A DNA stretch of 64,000 bases from contig NNSG01000004.1 in NCBI GenBank assembly GCA_002256485.1, positions 124,001 through 188,000 on the forward strand. Direction: 5' to 3'. This document shows positions 31,065 through 41,553 of the stretch, in pieces. Each line of letters opens with the position of its first letter. Position 1 is the first letter of the stretch. Position numbers and translations under genes: made by a program. The DNA comes from Fidelibacterota bacterium 408169 (lineage in GTDB: Bacteria > Fidelibacterota > Marinisomatia > Marinisomatales > TCS55). The notes below the pieces were generated by a model. The model saw only the letters and a list, made by a program, of their open reading frames with translations. It ran no database searches and was not told the DNA's origin.

Positions 31065-32457
31065 TTTTGAATTTACTTTGAAGATTTCTATAAAAGTATA
31101 ATAACAAAGGAATGAAAATCATTCCCTTTGTTATTGCAATGACGGTAATAGATGATGATACAAAACTAAAGGTAAAATGAGAAATAAATGCAGTGGTGAA
31201 TGTAACATAAATCATATCCATTTTGTAATCACTTGTTGCTAGTATCTGTTTATAGATATAATGAATCAAAAAGCCTAAAATCAGTGTCATTATCATAACA
31301 CCAAATAAACCAAAATCAGCCCAAAAATTTCCAATATAAACAGCATTTGCTGAACCAGTTGTAAACCGATCCTTCCACCACACTTGAGCAACATAATTTG
31401 CTGTATTAAAATTCCCATCTGAATGAATCCATGAAAACAGTTGAGTACTCCTTCCAAGTAAAAAGGGGTGTTTGTTGGGGAAAATTTTAAAATATTCAAA
31501 TAGTACTTCCGCCGGAACGATAAATAATCTATATGCAATAGCGTATAATAATTTTTCAGGTGTCCTCAAATGCGGCAAAGATGCAATATAATTAATCATG
31601 ACGGGAATGGAAAAAATGCTTATTATGCTAACAATTATCATTCTAAATGAAAAATGCCGCTTTTTTAGTAAATACATTGCCATTAAGGAAAAAAATATGG
31701 CAGCAATTGGGAGTTTTGCAACTGTAATCGAATTATTAAAAATACCTACAAAAAAATAAATCAAAAATAATAAAAAATATTTCCGTTTTTTATTATTCAT
31801 GTAAAGAAATAAGCTTGATACAATACCTAATGGTATGAGTAAATCTCGACTCCATGAATAAAAATATTTTTCAATTTTAGGAACATTGAGCAATTTCATT
31901 GATTCTTCACGTAGCATAAACAATGTTTTATAAACATTTGGGTTTCTAATAATTTCAAAAACAGGTATTGTTTCAACACGAATTATGTATAAACCCAGAA
32001 TCAAAATAATTATACTTAACATGACGATTAAAATTTCATAAATACGTCTATGACCCATCTCCAATGACCATTCCATTTCATACATTTTTTCCACTCTTTC
32101 ATGTTGAATGGGGTAAATTTTATTTCCAAAATACAATCCCATGGGAAACAGAAGGTAAAAAGATAAAACACTTAGAAAGTAATTTAGTTCTTGGGGATGG
32201 TCTATGGTAGAAATAATATATATACTGGGGATCGATATAAATACTGTATATGAAACAAAAATCAAGGAAGGTGTAGCTAATAACCAAACACCTCGAATAC
32301 CGGAATAAGGTTGATCCTGACTAATAAAAATTTCATAAATAATTATACTTGTTAATAATAATAGACTATAAATAAAAACGTCATTATCTACAAAAAATGA
32401 AATCAATAATAATCCCAATGGATATAATAGGATTACAGCTTTATCAATTTTTATCAT
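31051..32457 (-). CDS. Polytopic membrane protein, probable O-antigen/exopolysaccharide polymerase (Wzy-like)
   Basis: 468 aa with many TM helices, within glycosyltransferase cluster next to the flippase; family inferred from context. Confidence 0.6.
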   Translation of the reverse strand: MIKIDKAVILLYPLGLLLISFFVDNDVFIYSLLLLTSIIIYEIFISQDQPYSGIRGVWLLATPSLIFVSYTVFISIPSIYIISTIDHPQELNYFLSVLSFYLLFPMGLYFGNKIYPIQHERVEKMYEMEWSLEMGHRRIYEILIVMLSIIILILGLYIIRVETIPVFEIIRNPNVYKTLFMLREESMKLLNVPKIEKYFYSWSRDLLIPLGIVSSLFLYMNNKKRKYFLLFLIYFFVGIFNNSITVAKLPIAAIFFSLMAMYLLKKRHFSFRMIIVSIISIFSIPVMINYIASLPHLRTPEKLLYAIAYRLFIVPAEVLFEYFKIFPNKHPFLLGRSTQLFSWIHSDGNFNTANYVAQVWWKDRFTTGSANAVYIGNFWADFGLFGVMIMTLILGFLIHYIYKQILATSDYKMDMIYVTFTTAFISHFTFSFVSSSITVIAITKGMIFIPLLLYFYRNLQSKFKNAPL

Positions 32458-33913
32458 TTCTTATTATGTTACTATACATAATCCAACTGGCTTTTGTTTG
32501 ATAATAATAATAGAATAAAGAACTTATTATTATAAGTGAAACAATAAATTTTATTATCAGCAGATATAAAAATGAAATGTTTATAGATAGTGTGAAAAAT
32601 GCTAAAATATATATAATAACTAAAATAATAAAAGATACAAGATTGCTTTTTGTAAAGATAGAAATATTGGTGATTCTTTTTATCGTATAAAAAGCAATTC
32701 CAAACAATGTAAACAGACCTACTGAAAAGGAAAGTGTAATACTTATTGGATTATTAATAAATATTTTTAGGATGAAAGTTAGTGCTATTAATGTAATAAA
32801 TGAGAACATCGTTATAATATTTGAATAAGGATAAAAAGATAAGCCATCGATTATTCCGCGTATCATGATGTAACCAATAAATGGACCAACAAATGGACTC
32901 ATTAATTGTAAATATATTATGGTATTGACATAATTTTGTCCAAACCACATGATAATGATTTCCTGAGAAAATAAATAGATTAAAGGCCCAATAAAAAATA
33001 TAACTTGAAAAATAAATTCTATTATTATATTTATTCTTTCTCGGACTTGTTCATTAGAACCTATATCATGCAAATGAGAAAATGTGGGAAGAAATAATAA
33101 ATTAAATGGAATGCCAATCATAGCAGCAGTGTTTGCAACTGTGACAATGATTCCAATATGTGTGGCATCTGTTAATGAAAACCATTTTGATGTTAAATAA
33201 ATAGGTAGGAAAAATATAAGTCCGTAAAAAATACCACTGGGAATTCGAAATAAACTATATTCATAAATTTGCTTTAAATTTTGTTTTTTGACTATCTTAT
33301 TTGTCATTTTATTCGTGTCTTTAAACAAAATTATTATATTATATATAATAATTAACCATGCACCATAATAAAAAAATTCGGCTAATAATTCTGTTCCTAT
33401 TTTTAGAAAAATAATCAATAGCAGTACTACAATAGATGATGTGCGATAGAAAATATTTGATAAATTCATCAAATTATATTGTCGATTTCCCCTCAAATAG
33501 CCAACAGTGAGTACTTGAAATCCTGATGCAAATACAAAAAAGAAGATTGGGCTAATAATGTATTCATATTCATTATTATTATAAATAGTTTGACTCAATA
33601 TCGCATTGTCAAAAATCAAAATAAAAATAAAAAGCCCAAGCCCAATCAGAATATATGTAAAAACAATCTTATTAAAATATAATCGGCTAAAATCACGTTT
33701 ACTGCCGAACCAAGATAAACCCATGGCAAGGTTTAAAGTAATCAAAGGGATAAATAATAAAACTAATCTCCTGGAAAGAAAATAAATTCCTAAATTTTCG
33801 CTTGTTAGGTATAATGCCATTATCTTTACAATTAAAATACCTAATAGCACTGCCAAAAATTGAGATATATAGGTAAAAAATGTATTTTTAATAAACGGTT
33901 TGGAAATAAACAT
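32444..33913 (-). CDS. Oligosaccharide flippase (Wzx-like, MATE/MOP superfamily)
   Basis: 489 aa, about 12-14 TM; FISKPFIKNTFFTYISQFLAVLLGILIVKIMALYLTSENLGIYFLSRRL. Confidence 0.8.
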   Translation of the reverse strand: MFISKPFIKNTFFTYISQFLAVLLGILIVKIMALYLTSENLGIYFLSRRLVLLFIPLITLNLAMGLSWFGSKRDFSRLYFNKIVFTYILIGLGLFIFILIFDNAILSQTIYNNNEYEYIISPIFFFVFASGFQVLTVGYLRGNRQYNLMNLSNIFYRTSSIVVLLLIIFLKIGTELLAEFFYYGAWLIIIYNIIILFKDTNKMTNKIVKKQNLKQIYEYSLFRIPSGIFYGLIFFLPIYLTSKWFSLTDATHIGIIVTVANTAAMIGIPFNLLFLPTFSHLHDIGSNEQVRERINIIIEFIFQVIFFIGPLIYLFSQEIIIMWFGQNYVNTIIYLQLMSPFVGPFIGYIMIRGIIDGLSFYPYSNIITMFSFITLIALTFILKIFINNPISITLSFSVGLFTLFGIAFYTIKRITNISIFTKSNLVSFIILVIIYILAFFTLSINISFLYLLIIKFIVSLIIISSLFYYYYQTKASWIMYSNIIRNDKN

Positions 33914-34066
33914 TAAAATTACACTAATTACTTATAAGCTGATTATTGGATATTTAAATATATAAGTAAGGTATTTTAAATTTAGAAATTGGATTGTATG
34001 ATCGAATCTCCAATCATTTTGCTGAATATCAGCAGCTAATATATTTTCCATTACTGGTAATGATTA

Positions 34067-35413
34067 TTATTTAATGGTGCTGGTAGATAGTTGCCATCTC
34101 TTGCGAAAATAAACATAATACAATGAAAATACAGTTGAAAGAACAAACCCAATAATACATACTCTTGCTCGAGATGGTTTATATTTTAATTGAGGCAAAA
34201 CAGCATAATCCAGAACTTGTACTGTTGGTGTATCCTTTACTTCCTTGATTTTAGCTTCTTCGTATTGTTGGGTTAAAAATGTATATAACGTATTCTGAAC
34301 TTCAACATCTCTCATTAATCTTCCGATTTCAAGGCCTAAATCCGGTACATTTGAAAACCCAGGAATCATGGGAAAGTCATCTTCATTGTCCAATTCTTTT
34401 AATTGTGTATTTAATCCGGCAATTTCTGATTTTAATAACTTGATTTCCGGATGGTTGCTTGAAAGAGTCTGTTCTAATACGCTTAACTTTACTTTGCTTA
34501 CTGAGAGTCTTGAAATTATTTCTGTTGCTACTTGGATTGCCGCTGTTGTTTGTTCAGGAAGAGAAATTGTATTGTGTTTTTCTTGAAAAATGTTTAATTC
34601 TTCCTCCGCTTTTGCTAAATCTTCAATATTTTGATAATATCTATTTTCTATAAATTCACGATGTTGAGTTGCTTTTTCAGATTTTAATTTTTTATTGACT
34701 TCATCCAATTTCATGACAAAATAATTCGTTATATCTTTTGATAACTTTTTACAATATTCCTCCTCTTCATCCGGGTGGAACCATCCTGTTTTTATTTGAG
34801 AAGAGACACTGATAGTCCCCTCTTCATCAATTTCAAAATGTGTATCTTCTGATAACGATTCTTCAGCTTTTTCAATATTTACTGAATTATAAAATTCTAC
34901 TAAATTAAACTTTTTAATCACACTCCGTATTATGGTACGACTTTTAAGAATAGCTATAAAGGTACTCGCGTCATTTACTGATGTTGGATTTAGCAAACTT
35001 TCCAAAGCAAACATCTCTCCTCCTCCTCCAAACATATTTCTATCTCCCGAGGAAGCAGGAGGCATAATTATTGCTGTAGAACGATAAGTTTTTGGTAACA
35101 TAAATGCAAGAATCACAGATAATATACTTACAACAAATACATTTCGAAATATTTCTAATTTAGATGACCATAAAATCTGCCCTATTCTAAATAAATCGAT
35201 ATCATCAAAATCAGTGTTTATTGACAATTCTGACTCTTCACTTCCTGGCAGGACACCATATTTTTTCAAATCACCCATTCGATTACGAAGTGTTTTTTCA
35301 GTAAAACCCTCTTGATCTGCAATTTCTTTCCTTTTTTCCGGATTATGGATTATCTCAGGATTCTTTTTAACCAAATCCAGTATTTTTTGCTCGTGAGGTG
35401 TAAGTTTTATCAT
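34067..35413 (-). CDS. Wzz/GNVR chain-length determinant protein with N-terminal helix-turn-helix-like domain
   Basis: LTPHEQKILDLVKKNPEIIHNPEKRKEIADQEGFTEKTLRNRMGDLKKYGVL, then TM and Wzz region LPKTYRSTAIIMPP... and C-terminal PTVQVLDYAVLPQLKYKPSRARVCIIGFVLSTVFSLYYVYF. Confidence 0.88.
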   Translation of the reverse strand: MIKLTPHEQKILDLVKKNPEIIHNPEKRKEIADQEGFTEKTLRNRMGDLKKYGVLPGSEESELSINTDFDDIDLFRIGQILWSSKLEIFRNVFVVSILSVILAFMLPKTYRSTAIIMPPASSGDRNMFGGGGEMFALESLLNPTSVNDASTFIAILKSRTIIRSVIKKFNLVEFYNSVNIEKAEESLSEDTHFEIDEEGTISVSSQIKTGWFHPDEEEEYCKKLSKDITNYFVMKLDEVNKKLKSEKATQHREFIENRYYQNIEDLAKAEEELNIFQEKHNTISLPEQTTAAIQVATEIISRLSVSKVKLSVLEQTLSSNHPEIKLLKSEIAGLNTQLKELDNEDDFPMIPGFSNVPDLGLEIGRLMRDVEVQNTLYTFLTQQYEEAKIKEVKDTPTVQVLDYAVLPQLKYKPSRARVCIIGFVLSTVFSLYYVYFRKRWQLSTSTIK

Positions 35414-36453
35414 TATTGCCCTATAATAGCTGCTTTGTATGTTAAATAGAGTGTTGCGATAGCTGTGGCCGTTTGTAGAATACTTATATTCCCAAACATT
35501 CGGCTACGAAGACTTTCCGGTACAAAAATAACATCGCCCGGTTCAACAAATTCATCAAAAGCATTGTTCAATTCACTTCCATCCGCTCGATATATTATTG
35601 TATTACTATAACTACCAATATTTAATGCTCCGCCTACCATTGCTATATAATCACTGGCTCTATAGCCAGGTACATAAGAAAACCCTCGAGGTCTTCTTAC
35701 AAAACCATGTACAATAATTTGATGGGTTTTATATTCGGTAAAGTTCTCTTTGTCCTTTTGCATTATTTCAACAAAAGGGATAATTATTTTATCACCCTCC
35801 ATTAATGTTGGATTTTGTGTTAAATCACCATTTATTAAAAATTCTTTCAAAGTCAGTTTTTGTTTAATTCCATTTCGTTCTAAAAATGCTACGTCACTGC
35901 TACCGTATTTTTGAACACCTTTTGTTGCTTTAATTGCATCTTTCACTCTACTAATAGGTGTCATTTCAACGTATCCGGGATATTCAACGGCTCCTATTAC
36001 TTGAATTTTAAATGAACGAATCGATGATAATCTGACTGTTGTTTGAATTTTTTTATATGATTTTTTAGAAGCTGCAGATTTGATTTCCTCTTTAATTTGC
36101 TGATATGTTTTTCCTTTTGTAGAAAATTGACCAATTGATGGTAAAGATAACTCTCCGGCGGGGCTTATATATTCATAATATTCCACAGTTTCTGCATTGA
36201 ATAAATCATATTCCTGTCCTGGAAGCAATTTATTTTCTAATGAAGTAACTACAATATGCAATTGATCTCCCGGGCCTAAATAATACTCGTTTGGGTCAAT
36301 TTCACTTTCCAATGGAATTGGAGGGTTGGATAAATCCTGATAAACTGGTTGATAACTACCGGCACCTTTCGTCAATGATTCAAATTCATCTGTTTGAGCA
36401 GATATCAAACACAGTAAAATAATGGATGAAATAAATTTAAATGTAATTTTCAT
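35413..36453 (-). CDS. Polysaccharide export protein (Wza-like, SLBB)
   Basis: YYLGPGDQLHIVVTSLENK, SPAGELSLPSIGQFSTKGKTYQQIKEEI, VIGAVEYPGYVEM, FVEPGDVIFVPES. Confidence 0.9.
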   Translation of the reverse strand: MKITFKFISSIILLCLISAQTDEFESLTKGAGSYQPVYQDLSNPPIPLESEIDPNEYYLGPGDQLHIVVTSLENKLLPGQEYDLFNAETVEYYEYISPAGELSLPSIGQFSTKGKTYQQIKEEIKSAASKKSYKKIQTTVRLSSIRSFKIQVIGAVEYPGYVEMTPISRVKDAIKATKGVQKYGSSDVAFLERNGIKQKLTLKEFLINGDLTQNPTLMEGDKIIIPFVEIMQKDKENFTEYKTHQIIVHGFVRRPRGFSYVPGYRASDYIAMVGGALNIGSYSNTIIYRADGSELNNAFDEFVEPGDVIFVPESLRSRMFGNISILQTATAIATLYLTYKAAIIGQ

Positions 36454-36459
36454 GTTATG

Positions 36460-37524
36460 TTATAATACTCCCAATCTTTCCTGTTGATAGTTTTTGTTTT
36501 GAATATCCTTCCACCATGATTGATTTTCTAAATACCATTTAATGGTTTTTTTAATTCCTGTTTCAAATGTTTCTTTTGGTACCCAATTCAATTCATTTTT
36601 CAATTTGGAAGAATCAATGGCATAACGAAAATCATGACCGGGACGATCCGTCACAAATGTGATTAATTCCGTATAAGATTTGAGATGAGTTGATGGATTT
36701 ATTTCATCTAATAGATTACAGATTACGTTTACAATATCAATATTCATAATCTCATTATTTCCACCAACATTATATGTTTCTCCAATTTTCCCATTTTCAA
36801 TAATTGTATGTATAGCTTCACAATGATCATCTACGTATAACCAATCTCTTATATTTTCTCCTGTACCGTATACAGGAAGTGATTTTTCAGCTAAACAATT
36901 GAGGATCATTAAAGGAATTAATTTTTCAGGGAATTGATAAGGTCCATAATTGTTTGAACAATTTGAAATTATGATTGGGAGTCCAAAAGTTCTTTGCCAT
37001 GCTCTAACTAAATGATCAGAAGCTGCCTTGGATGCGGAATAGGGTGAACTGGGATTATAAGGTGTTTCTTCAGTGAAAAAACCCTTTTCATTTAAACTGC
37101 CAAACACTTCATCAGTTGAAACGTGGTGAAACCTGAATAATTCTTTATTTTCATTTTCTAATGTCTGAAAATAACGGAGCGATTCCTGTAATAAAGTGAA
37201 AGTACCAGAAATATTGGTTTTGATAAAATCACCAGGGCCATCAATTGATCTGTCTACATGGCTTTCAGCAGCAAAATTGACTATGACATTTGGACGTTGA
37301 ATCAGAAATAATTCCTTGACAAGATTCTGATTACAAATATCACCTTGAACAAACACATAACGCTCATCCTGTTGAAAATCTGATAAATTATTAGGATTTC
37401 CAGCATAAGTCAATTTATCGAGATTGATGATCTTTTCGGCATATCCTTCATTTAACATGAAATGGATGAAATTTGATCCTATAAATCCACTCCCACCAGT
37501 AACGATAAATATTTTACCCATCAT
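36460..37524 (-). CDS. rfbB: dTDP-glucose 4,6-dehydratase
   Basis: VTGGSGFIGSNFIHFML, NFAAESHVDRSIDGP, HVSTDEVFGSL, YSASKAASDHLVRAW, NNYGPYQFPEKLIPL. Confidence 0.96.
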   Translation of the reverse strand: MMGKIFIVTGGSGFIGSNFIHFMLNEGYAEKIINLDKLTYAGNPNNLSDFQQDERYVFVQGDICNQNLVKELFLIQRPNVIVNFAAESHVDRSIDGPGDFIKTNISGTFTLLQESLRYFQTLENENKELFRFHHVSTDEVFGSLNEKGFFTEETPYNPSSPYSASKAASDHLVRAWQRTFGLPIIISNCSNNYGPYQFPEKLIPLMILNCLAEKSLPVYGTGENIRDWLYVDDHCEAIHTIIENGKIGETYNVGGNNEIMNIDIVNVICNLLDEINPSTHLKSYTELITFVTDRPGHDFRYAIDSSKLKNELNWVPKETFETGIKKTIKWYLENQSWWKDIQNKNYQQERLGVL

Positions 37525-38081
37525 TAGCCCTCGAAATTCGGCAATAATAATTTATCCTGATCTGCCAAATCCGGAAAATTGAGATCTCGATTGGAAAGTA
37601 TAAGTTTATCAATTGGCCATTGAATATTTGCAGTTGGATCATTCCAGCGAATTCCATATTCATCATCTGGGTAATATTTTTCTGTACATTTATATTGAAA
37701 TATGGCTTCGTCAGATACAACGCAAAATCCATGGGCAAACCCCGGTGGAATATATAAGGCAATGTGATCTTTATCGTTGAGAGTCATAGCAAAGGGTTTT
37801 CCAAATGTGGGTGATCCCTTCCGAATATCCAACGCCACATCAAACACTTCTCCCAAAGTGCATCGGACTAATTTTCCCTGACCGTGAAGTAGCTGATAAT
37901 GCAATCCTCGCAATACACCTCGTTTTGATTTGGATTGGTTATCCTGAACAAACGCTAATTTTAAGTCTGCTTTTTTAAAATATTCAGATCGGTAACTTTC
38001 GAAAAAATAACCTCTGTCATCACCATGAACATGTGGTTCAACAATCATTAATCCCGGGAACTCTGTTTTCATAATTTTCAT
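37524..38081 (-). CDS. rfbC: dTDP-4-dehydrorhamnose 3,5-epimerase
   Basis: VHGDDRGYFFESYRSEYF, FVQDNQSKSKRGVLRGLHYQ, IPPGFAHGFCVVSDEA. Confidence 0.95.
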   Translation of the reverse strand: MKIMKTEFPGLMIVEPHVHGDDRGYFFESYRSEYFKKADLKLAFVQDNQSKSKRGVLRGLHYQLLHGQGKLVRCTLGEVFDVALDIRKGSPTFGKPFAMTLNDKDHIALYIPPGFAHGFCVVSDEAIFQYKCTEKYYPDDEYGIRWNDPTANIQWPIDKLILSNRDLNFPDLADQDKLLLPNFEG

Positions 38082-38083
38082 TC

Positions 38084-39391
38084 TTATTTTCGACCAACAT
38101 TATCATATGTAAATCCATGACGTTCAAGAGTGTCATTGTTTAATATATTTCGACTGTCAAGAATAATAGGAGATTTTACCAACTCTTTTAACTTCGCTAA
38201 ATCCAGTCCTCTAAATTCATTCCATTCAGTCATAATCGCTACACAGTCCGCTTCTTTTACTGCATCTTCCCAAGATTCAAATACATTTATTTGATTGAAT
38301 TTTTTCTTCATATTCGCATTTGCAACAGGATCAAATACATTAACGGTAGCGTTGCTTGCTAGAAGTGATTCTATCATTTCTATAGCGGGCGATTCTCTAA
38401 TGTCATCGGTTTGTGCTTTAAATGCCAACCCAAGCAAAGCGATTGTTTTCCCGGATACATCATTACTCATTAATTTCATTAATTTTGCAACCATTCGTTC
38501 TTTTTGCCTTTTATTTGCCCTGATTGCACCATTGACGACTTCCAGTCCTGATCCCAGTTCATTTGCAGTTGAAATCAACGCTTTGGTATCTTTTGGGAAA
38601 CAGGAACCTCCAAAGCCGGGGCCTGGATGTAAAAACTTGGGGCTGATTCTGCCGTCAACTCCCATTGCTTTTGAAACAACATGTACATCAGCGTCAATTT
38701 CATCACATATATTTGCAATTTCGTTAATATAACTTATTTTCACTGCTAAAAAAGCATTGCTGGCATATTTTATCAATTCAGCTGTTTGAATAGTAGTTTC
38801 AATAATGGGAGTCTCATTGATATATAGCGGTCTGTACACTTCCTTCATCATGTCAATAGCTCTTTGGTTTGATGCACCTATTACCACCCTATCCGGCCAG
38901 AGGAAATCTTTTACAGCTGACCCTTCTCGTAAAAATTCTGGATTTGATACATAATCAAATTTTGTAGATGAATTGGACAATTTTGAAATTTTATCCATGA
39001 TTTGTAACCCGGTACCAATGGGAACGGTACTTTTTGTACAAATGACTTTATAATCATTCAAATTCTCTCCAATCGCCCGGGCTACTTCCAATACAGCTGA
39101 TAAATCCGAAGCTCCATTTTCACCCTCCGGTGTACCAACCGCTATAAATATTACATCAGAATCTTTGATTGCTTTATTTACATTATTAGAGAAAGATAAT
39201 CGACCTGCGTTTACATTTCTAAAGACTATTTCCTTGAGCCCGGGTTCATATATGGGAATTTCACTATTTTTAAGTAGGTTTATTTTATCGGCATCAATAT
39301 CTGCACAAATAACAGCATTACCAAAATCTGCTAAACCTGCTCCACTGACAAGACCGACATATCCGGTTCCTATAACTGCAATTTTTTTCAT
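38084..39391 (-). CDS. ugd: UDP-glucose/GDP-mannose dehydrogenase family protein (UDP-glucose 6-dehydrogenase)
   Basis: IAVIGTGYVGLVSGAGLADFGN, FLHPGPGFGGSCFPKDTKAL, LLGLAFKAQTDDIRESPAIEMI. Confidence 0.94.
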   Translation of the reverse strand: MKKIAVIGTGYVGLVSGAGLADFGNAVICADIDADKINLLKNSEIPIYEPGLKEIVFRNVNAGRLSFSNNVNKAIKDSDVIFIAVGTPEGENGASDLSAVLEVARAIGENLNDYKVICTKSTVPIGTGLQIMDKISKLSNSSTKFDYVSNPEFLREGSAVKDFLWPDRVVIGASNQRAIDMMKEVYRPLYINETPIIETTIQTAELIKYASNAFLAVKISYINEIANICDEIDADVHVVSKAMGVDGRISPKFLHPGPGFGGSCFPKDTKALISTANELGSGLEVVNGAIRANKRQKERMVAKLMKLMSNDVSGKTIALLGLAFKAQTDDIRESPAIEMIESLLASNATVNVFDPVANANMKKKFNQINVFESWEDAVKEADCVAIMTEWNEFRGLDLAKLKELVKSPIILDSRNILNNDTLERHGFTYDNVGRK

Positions 39392-39450
39392 TATACCTTA
39401 ATTAATTGATCTTTAACTTTATATTAATTGACGGAAACTAATTAATAATA

Positions 39451-41550
39451 TCAACTTAATCCAATAAATCTCCGTATATACCATTCTATAGATAGGAGTA
39501 TAACTAATATTATAATTCCTAATGTGTTTTCATTCAATATCACATTCCTAACTACAATTTCTTCATTAAATTTCTGATTAATCTTGTCAATTAATTCTGC
39601 CCGGGACTCCCATACTACATGTTTCCCATTTGTTGTATTTGCAATTTTAATCAATATTTCTTTATTAACTGATACTTGGTTTAATTCAATCTGACTTTCA
39701 TCAATCATAAGTGATCCATTTTGAGTAAAGACTTCATTTTCATTTTGCATTGTAATTTCATATGAATATGATCCAGGTTTACCTGCAAGAAATTTAGTTT
39801 CCCATTGTTCATTTACAGGATTATAAGTTAATTCGTATGTTATTGGAGAATCTTCTTTATTTAACAATGTGATGTAACCTGTAAATGTAAAAATTTCTTT
39901 TGCATCTTTTTTAAAATGTGATCCCATAATATGCACTTCTTCACCCTGTTGAAACACATCTTTATTCACTCTAAAATAGAGCTCATTTTCTCCACTCGTA
40001 CGTAAAAACCATGATAATAAATTATTTATTAATTCATCACTGATATCTTCATGATCTGTTTCCGTCATTTTATAAAAGAGTGTTGAAAAATCCGAAGAAG
40101 TCCATATACCAGATCTTAATCCTTCAACTTCACCTGATACTAATAGTGGAATTGATGAATTATCATAATAAGCTAGTGAGGAAATATTACTCTCTGGCTC
40201 TAAATATAATTTTGGTTTCAGCGGTGGATAGATATTTTCAAATCTAGTCCGATCAAATCCATCGGTGGAAAAGTATTTTACGATATTATTCTCTTCAGCC
40301 CAATACCATTGTTTTCTTTTATTATCATTAAATGTTACTTGGGAATTCTTTACATGAAAAAAGGGATACATCGATTCTGTTGCTTTCTTTTCTGTATTTG
40401 GTCCGGCAAATAAAAAGATTGATGATTTCTGGGAAACAATTTTTTTAGCCAAAATCTGTTTCCATCTTTTTGAAATTGGAATCAATGGAAAATTATCAAA
40501 AACAATTAATTCATATGGAGTTGACCAGAATTCATTTATTGATGGAATAAATTTATCATCGTTTTGAATATAATGGTCTAATTCAACCCTAGGAATTTTT
40601 CTAATGATTTTCTTTAGGGGCGCTGTATTAAAATTGGGTGCACCTGTTATTAATGCTAATTTATACTTATCCTTGAGAACTGATATTTGAAATGGTTGGC
40701 TATTATTATTTATATTAATCTCATCAGCTAAAACAGATGTTTTTACTATATAATTGTTTTCCCCTAATGTTTGTGGAGTAATTCTGAATTTTGCATTAGC
40801 TAAAGAACCCTCTCCTTGCAATTGTATATATTTTGATCCTAAAAGTTTTTTCCCTTTATATAATAAAATATTTATTCGATCATTAATTTTACCATGAGAA
40901 GACAAGGTAATGTTAATATCCATTTCTTCCCCTTTAATTATTACTGTTGGAGCTTCAACAGCTTGTATAGCTATATCCACTAAGGGAATCGTATCACCTA
41001 CACCAACTGTATATATAGGGATTAATAATTCTTTAAGTTGATTATGCGTTTGATCTCCTTTAGTAATTTGCCCATCGGTAATTATTATTGCTCCAGCCAA
41101 TTCTGATTCTGAATCTTTTATATGATCAAAAACCTTACCTAAATCAGTTGCTTCACCATTAAGAAAAAAAGATGTTTCATCTGCAGTGTACACTCTATGA
41201 TCAAAATAAAAATTTTGTGTTTCTGTATTTTTGTTTACAGCTGCAGAAAATAATGAATTCACATTATCGATATAGGAATTTGGAGAAAGAGCCTGATGGT
41301 AACCCATGCTCACTGATCTATCTGCATATATATTCCATCGTAATGGATATTGATAATGATCCTTCCAGGAAAATTTTGGTGACAGCAGCATGAATAACAA
41401 TACCATAAAAACACACATTCTTATTCCAATCAAACCCAAAAGCTTTTGTTCTTCCTTTATCGAAATAATAATCCATATCAGGGTAAGTATTGTGGCAATT
41501 AATAAAAGCCAAAACCAGCCATCCGTTTGCTTTAGAAACTCTAATGCCAC
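39451..41550 (-). CDS. Large membrane-anchored VWA-like protein, function unknown
   Basis: 699 aa; two N-terminal TM and one C-terminal TM; IYADRSVSMGYH (degenerate MIDAS), AGAIIITDGQITKGDQTHNQL, PIYTVGVGDTIPLVDIAI. Confidence 0.7.
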   Translation of the reverse strand: MALEFLKQTDGWFWLLLIATILTLIWIIISIKEEQKLLGLIGIRMCVFMVLLFMLLSPKFSWKDHYQYPLRWNIYADRSVSMGYHQALSPNSYIDNVNSLFSAAVNKNTETQNFYFDHRVYTADETSFFLNGEATDLGKVFDHIKDSESELAGAIIITDGQITKGDQTHNQLKELLIPIYTVGVGDTIPLVDIAIQAVEAPTVIIKGEEMDINITLSSHGKINDRINILLYKGKKLLGSKYIQLQGEGSLANAKFRITPQTLGENNYIVKTSVLADEININNNSQPFQISVLKDKYKLALITGAPNFNTAPLKKIIRKIPRVELDHYIQNDDKFIPSINEFWSTPYELIVFDNFPLIPISKRWKQILAKKIVSQKSSIFLFAGPNTEKKATESMYPFFHVKNSQVTFNDNKRKQWYWAEENNIVKYFSTDGFDRTRFENIYPPLKPKLYLEPESNISSLAYYDNSSIPLLVSGEVEGLRSGIWTSSDFSTLFYKMTETDHEDISDELINNLLSWFLRTSGENELYFRVNKDVFQQGEEVHIMGSHFKKDAKEIFTFTGYITLLNKEDSPITYELTYNPVNEQWETKFLAGKPGSYSYEITMQNENEVFTQNGSLMIDESQIELNQVSVNKEILIKIANTTNGKHVVWESRAELIDKINQKFNEEIVVRNVILNENTLGIIILVILLSIEWYIRRFIGLS

Positions 41551-41553
41551 GTA

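Noticed and set aside
38295-38732. 145-aa plus-strand ORF opposite ugd
   Set aside because: Antisense to a conserved dehydrogenase; Ser/Ala-rich composition expected from the complementary strand
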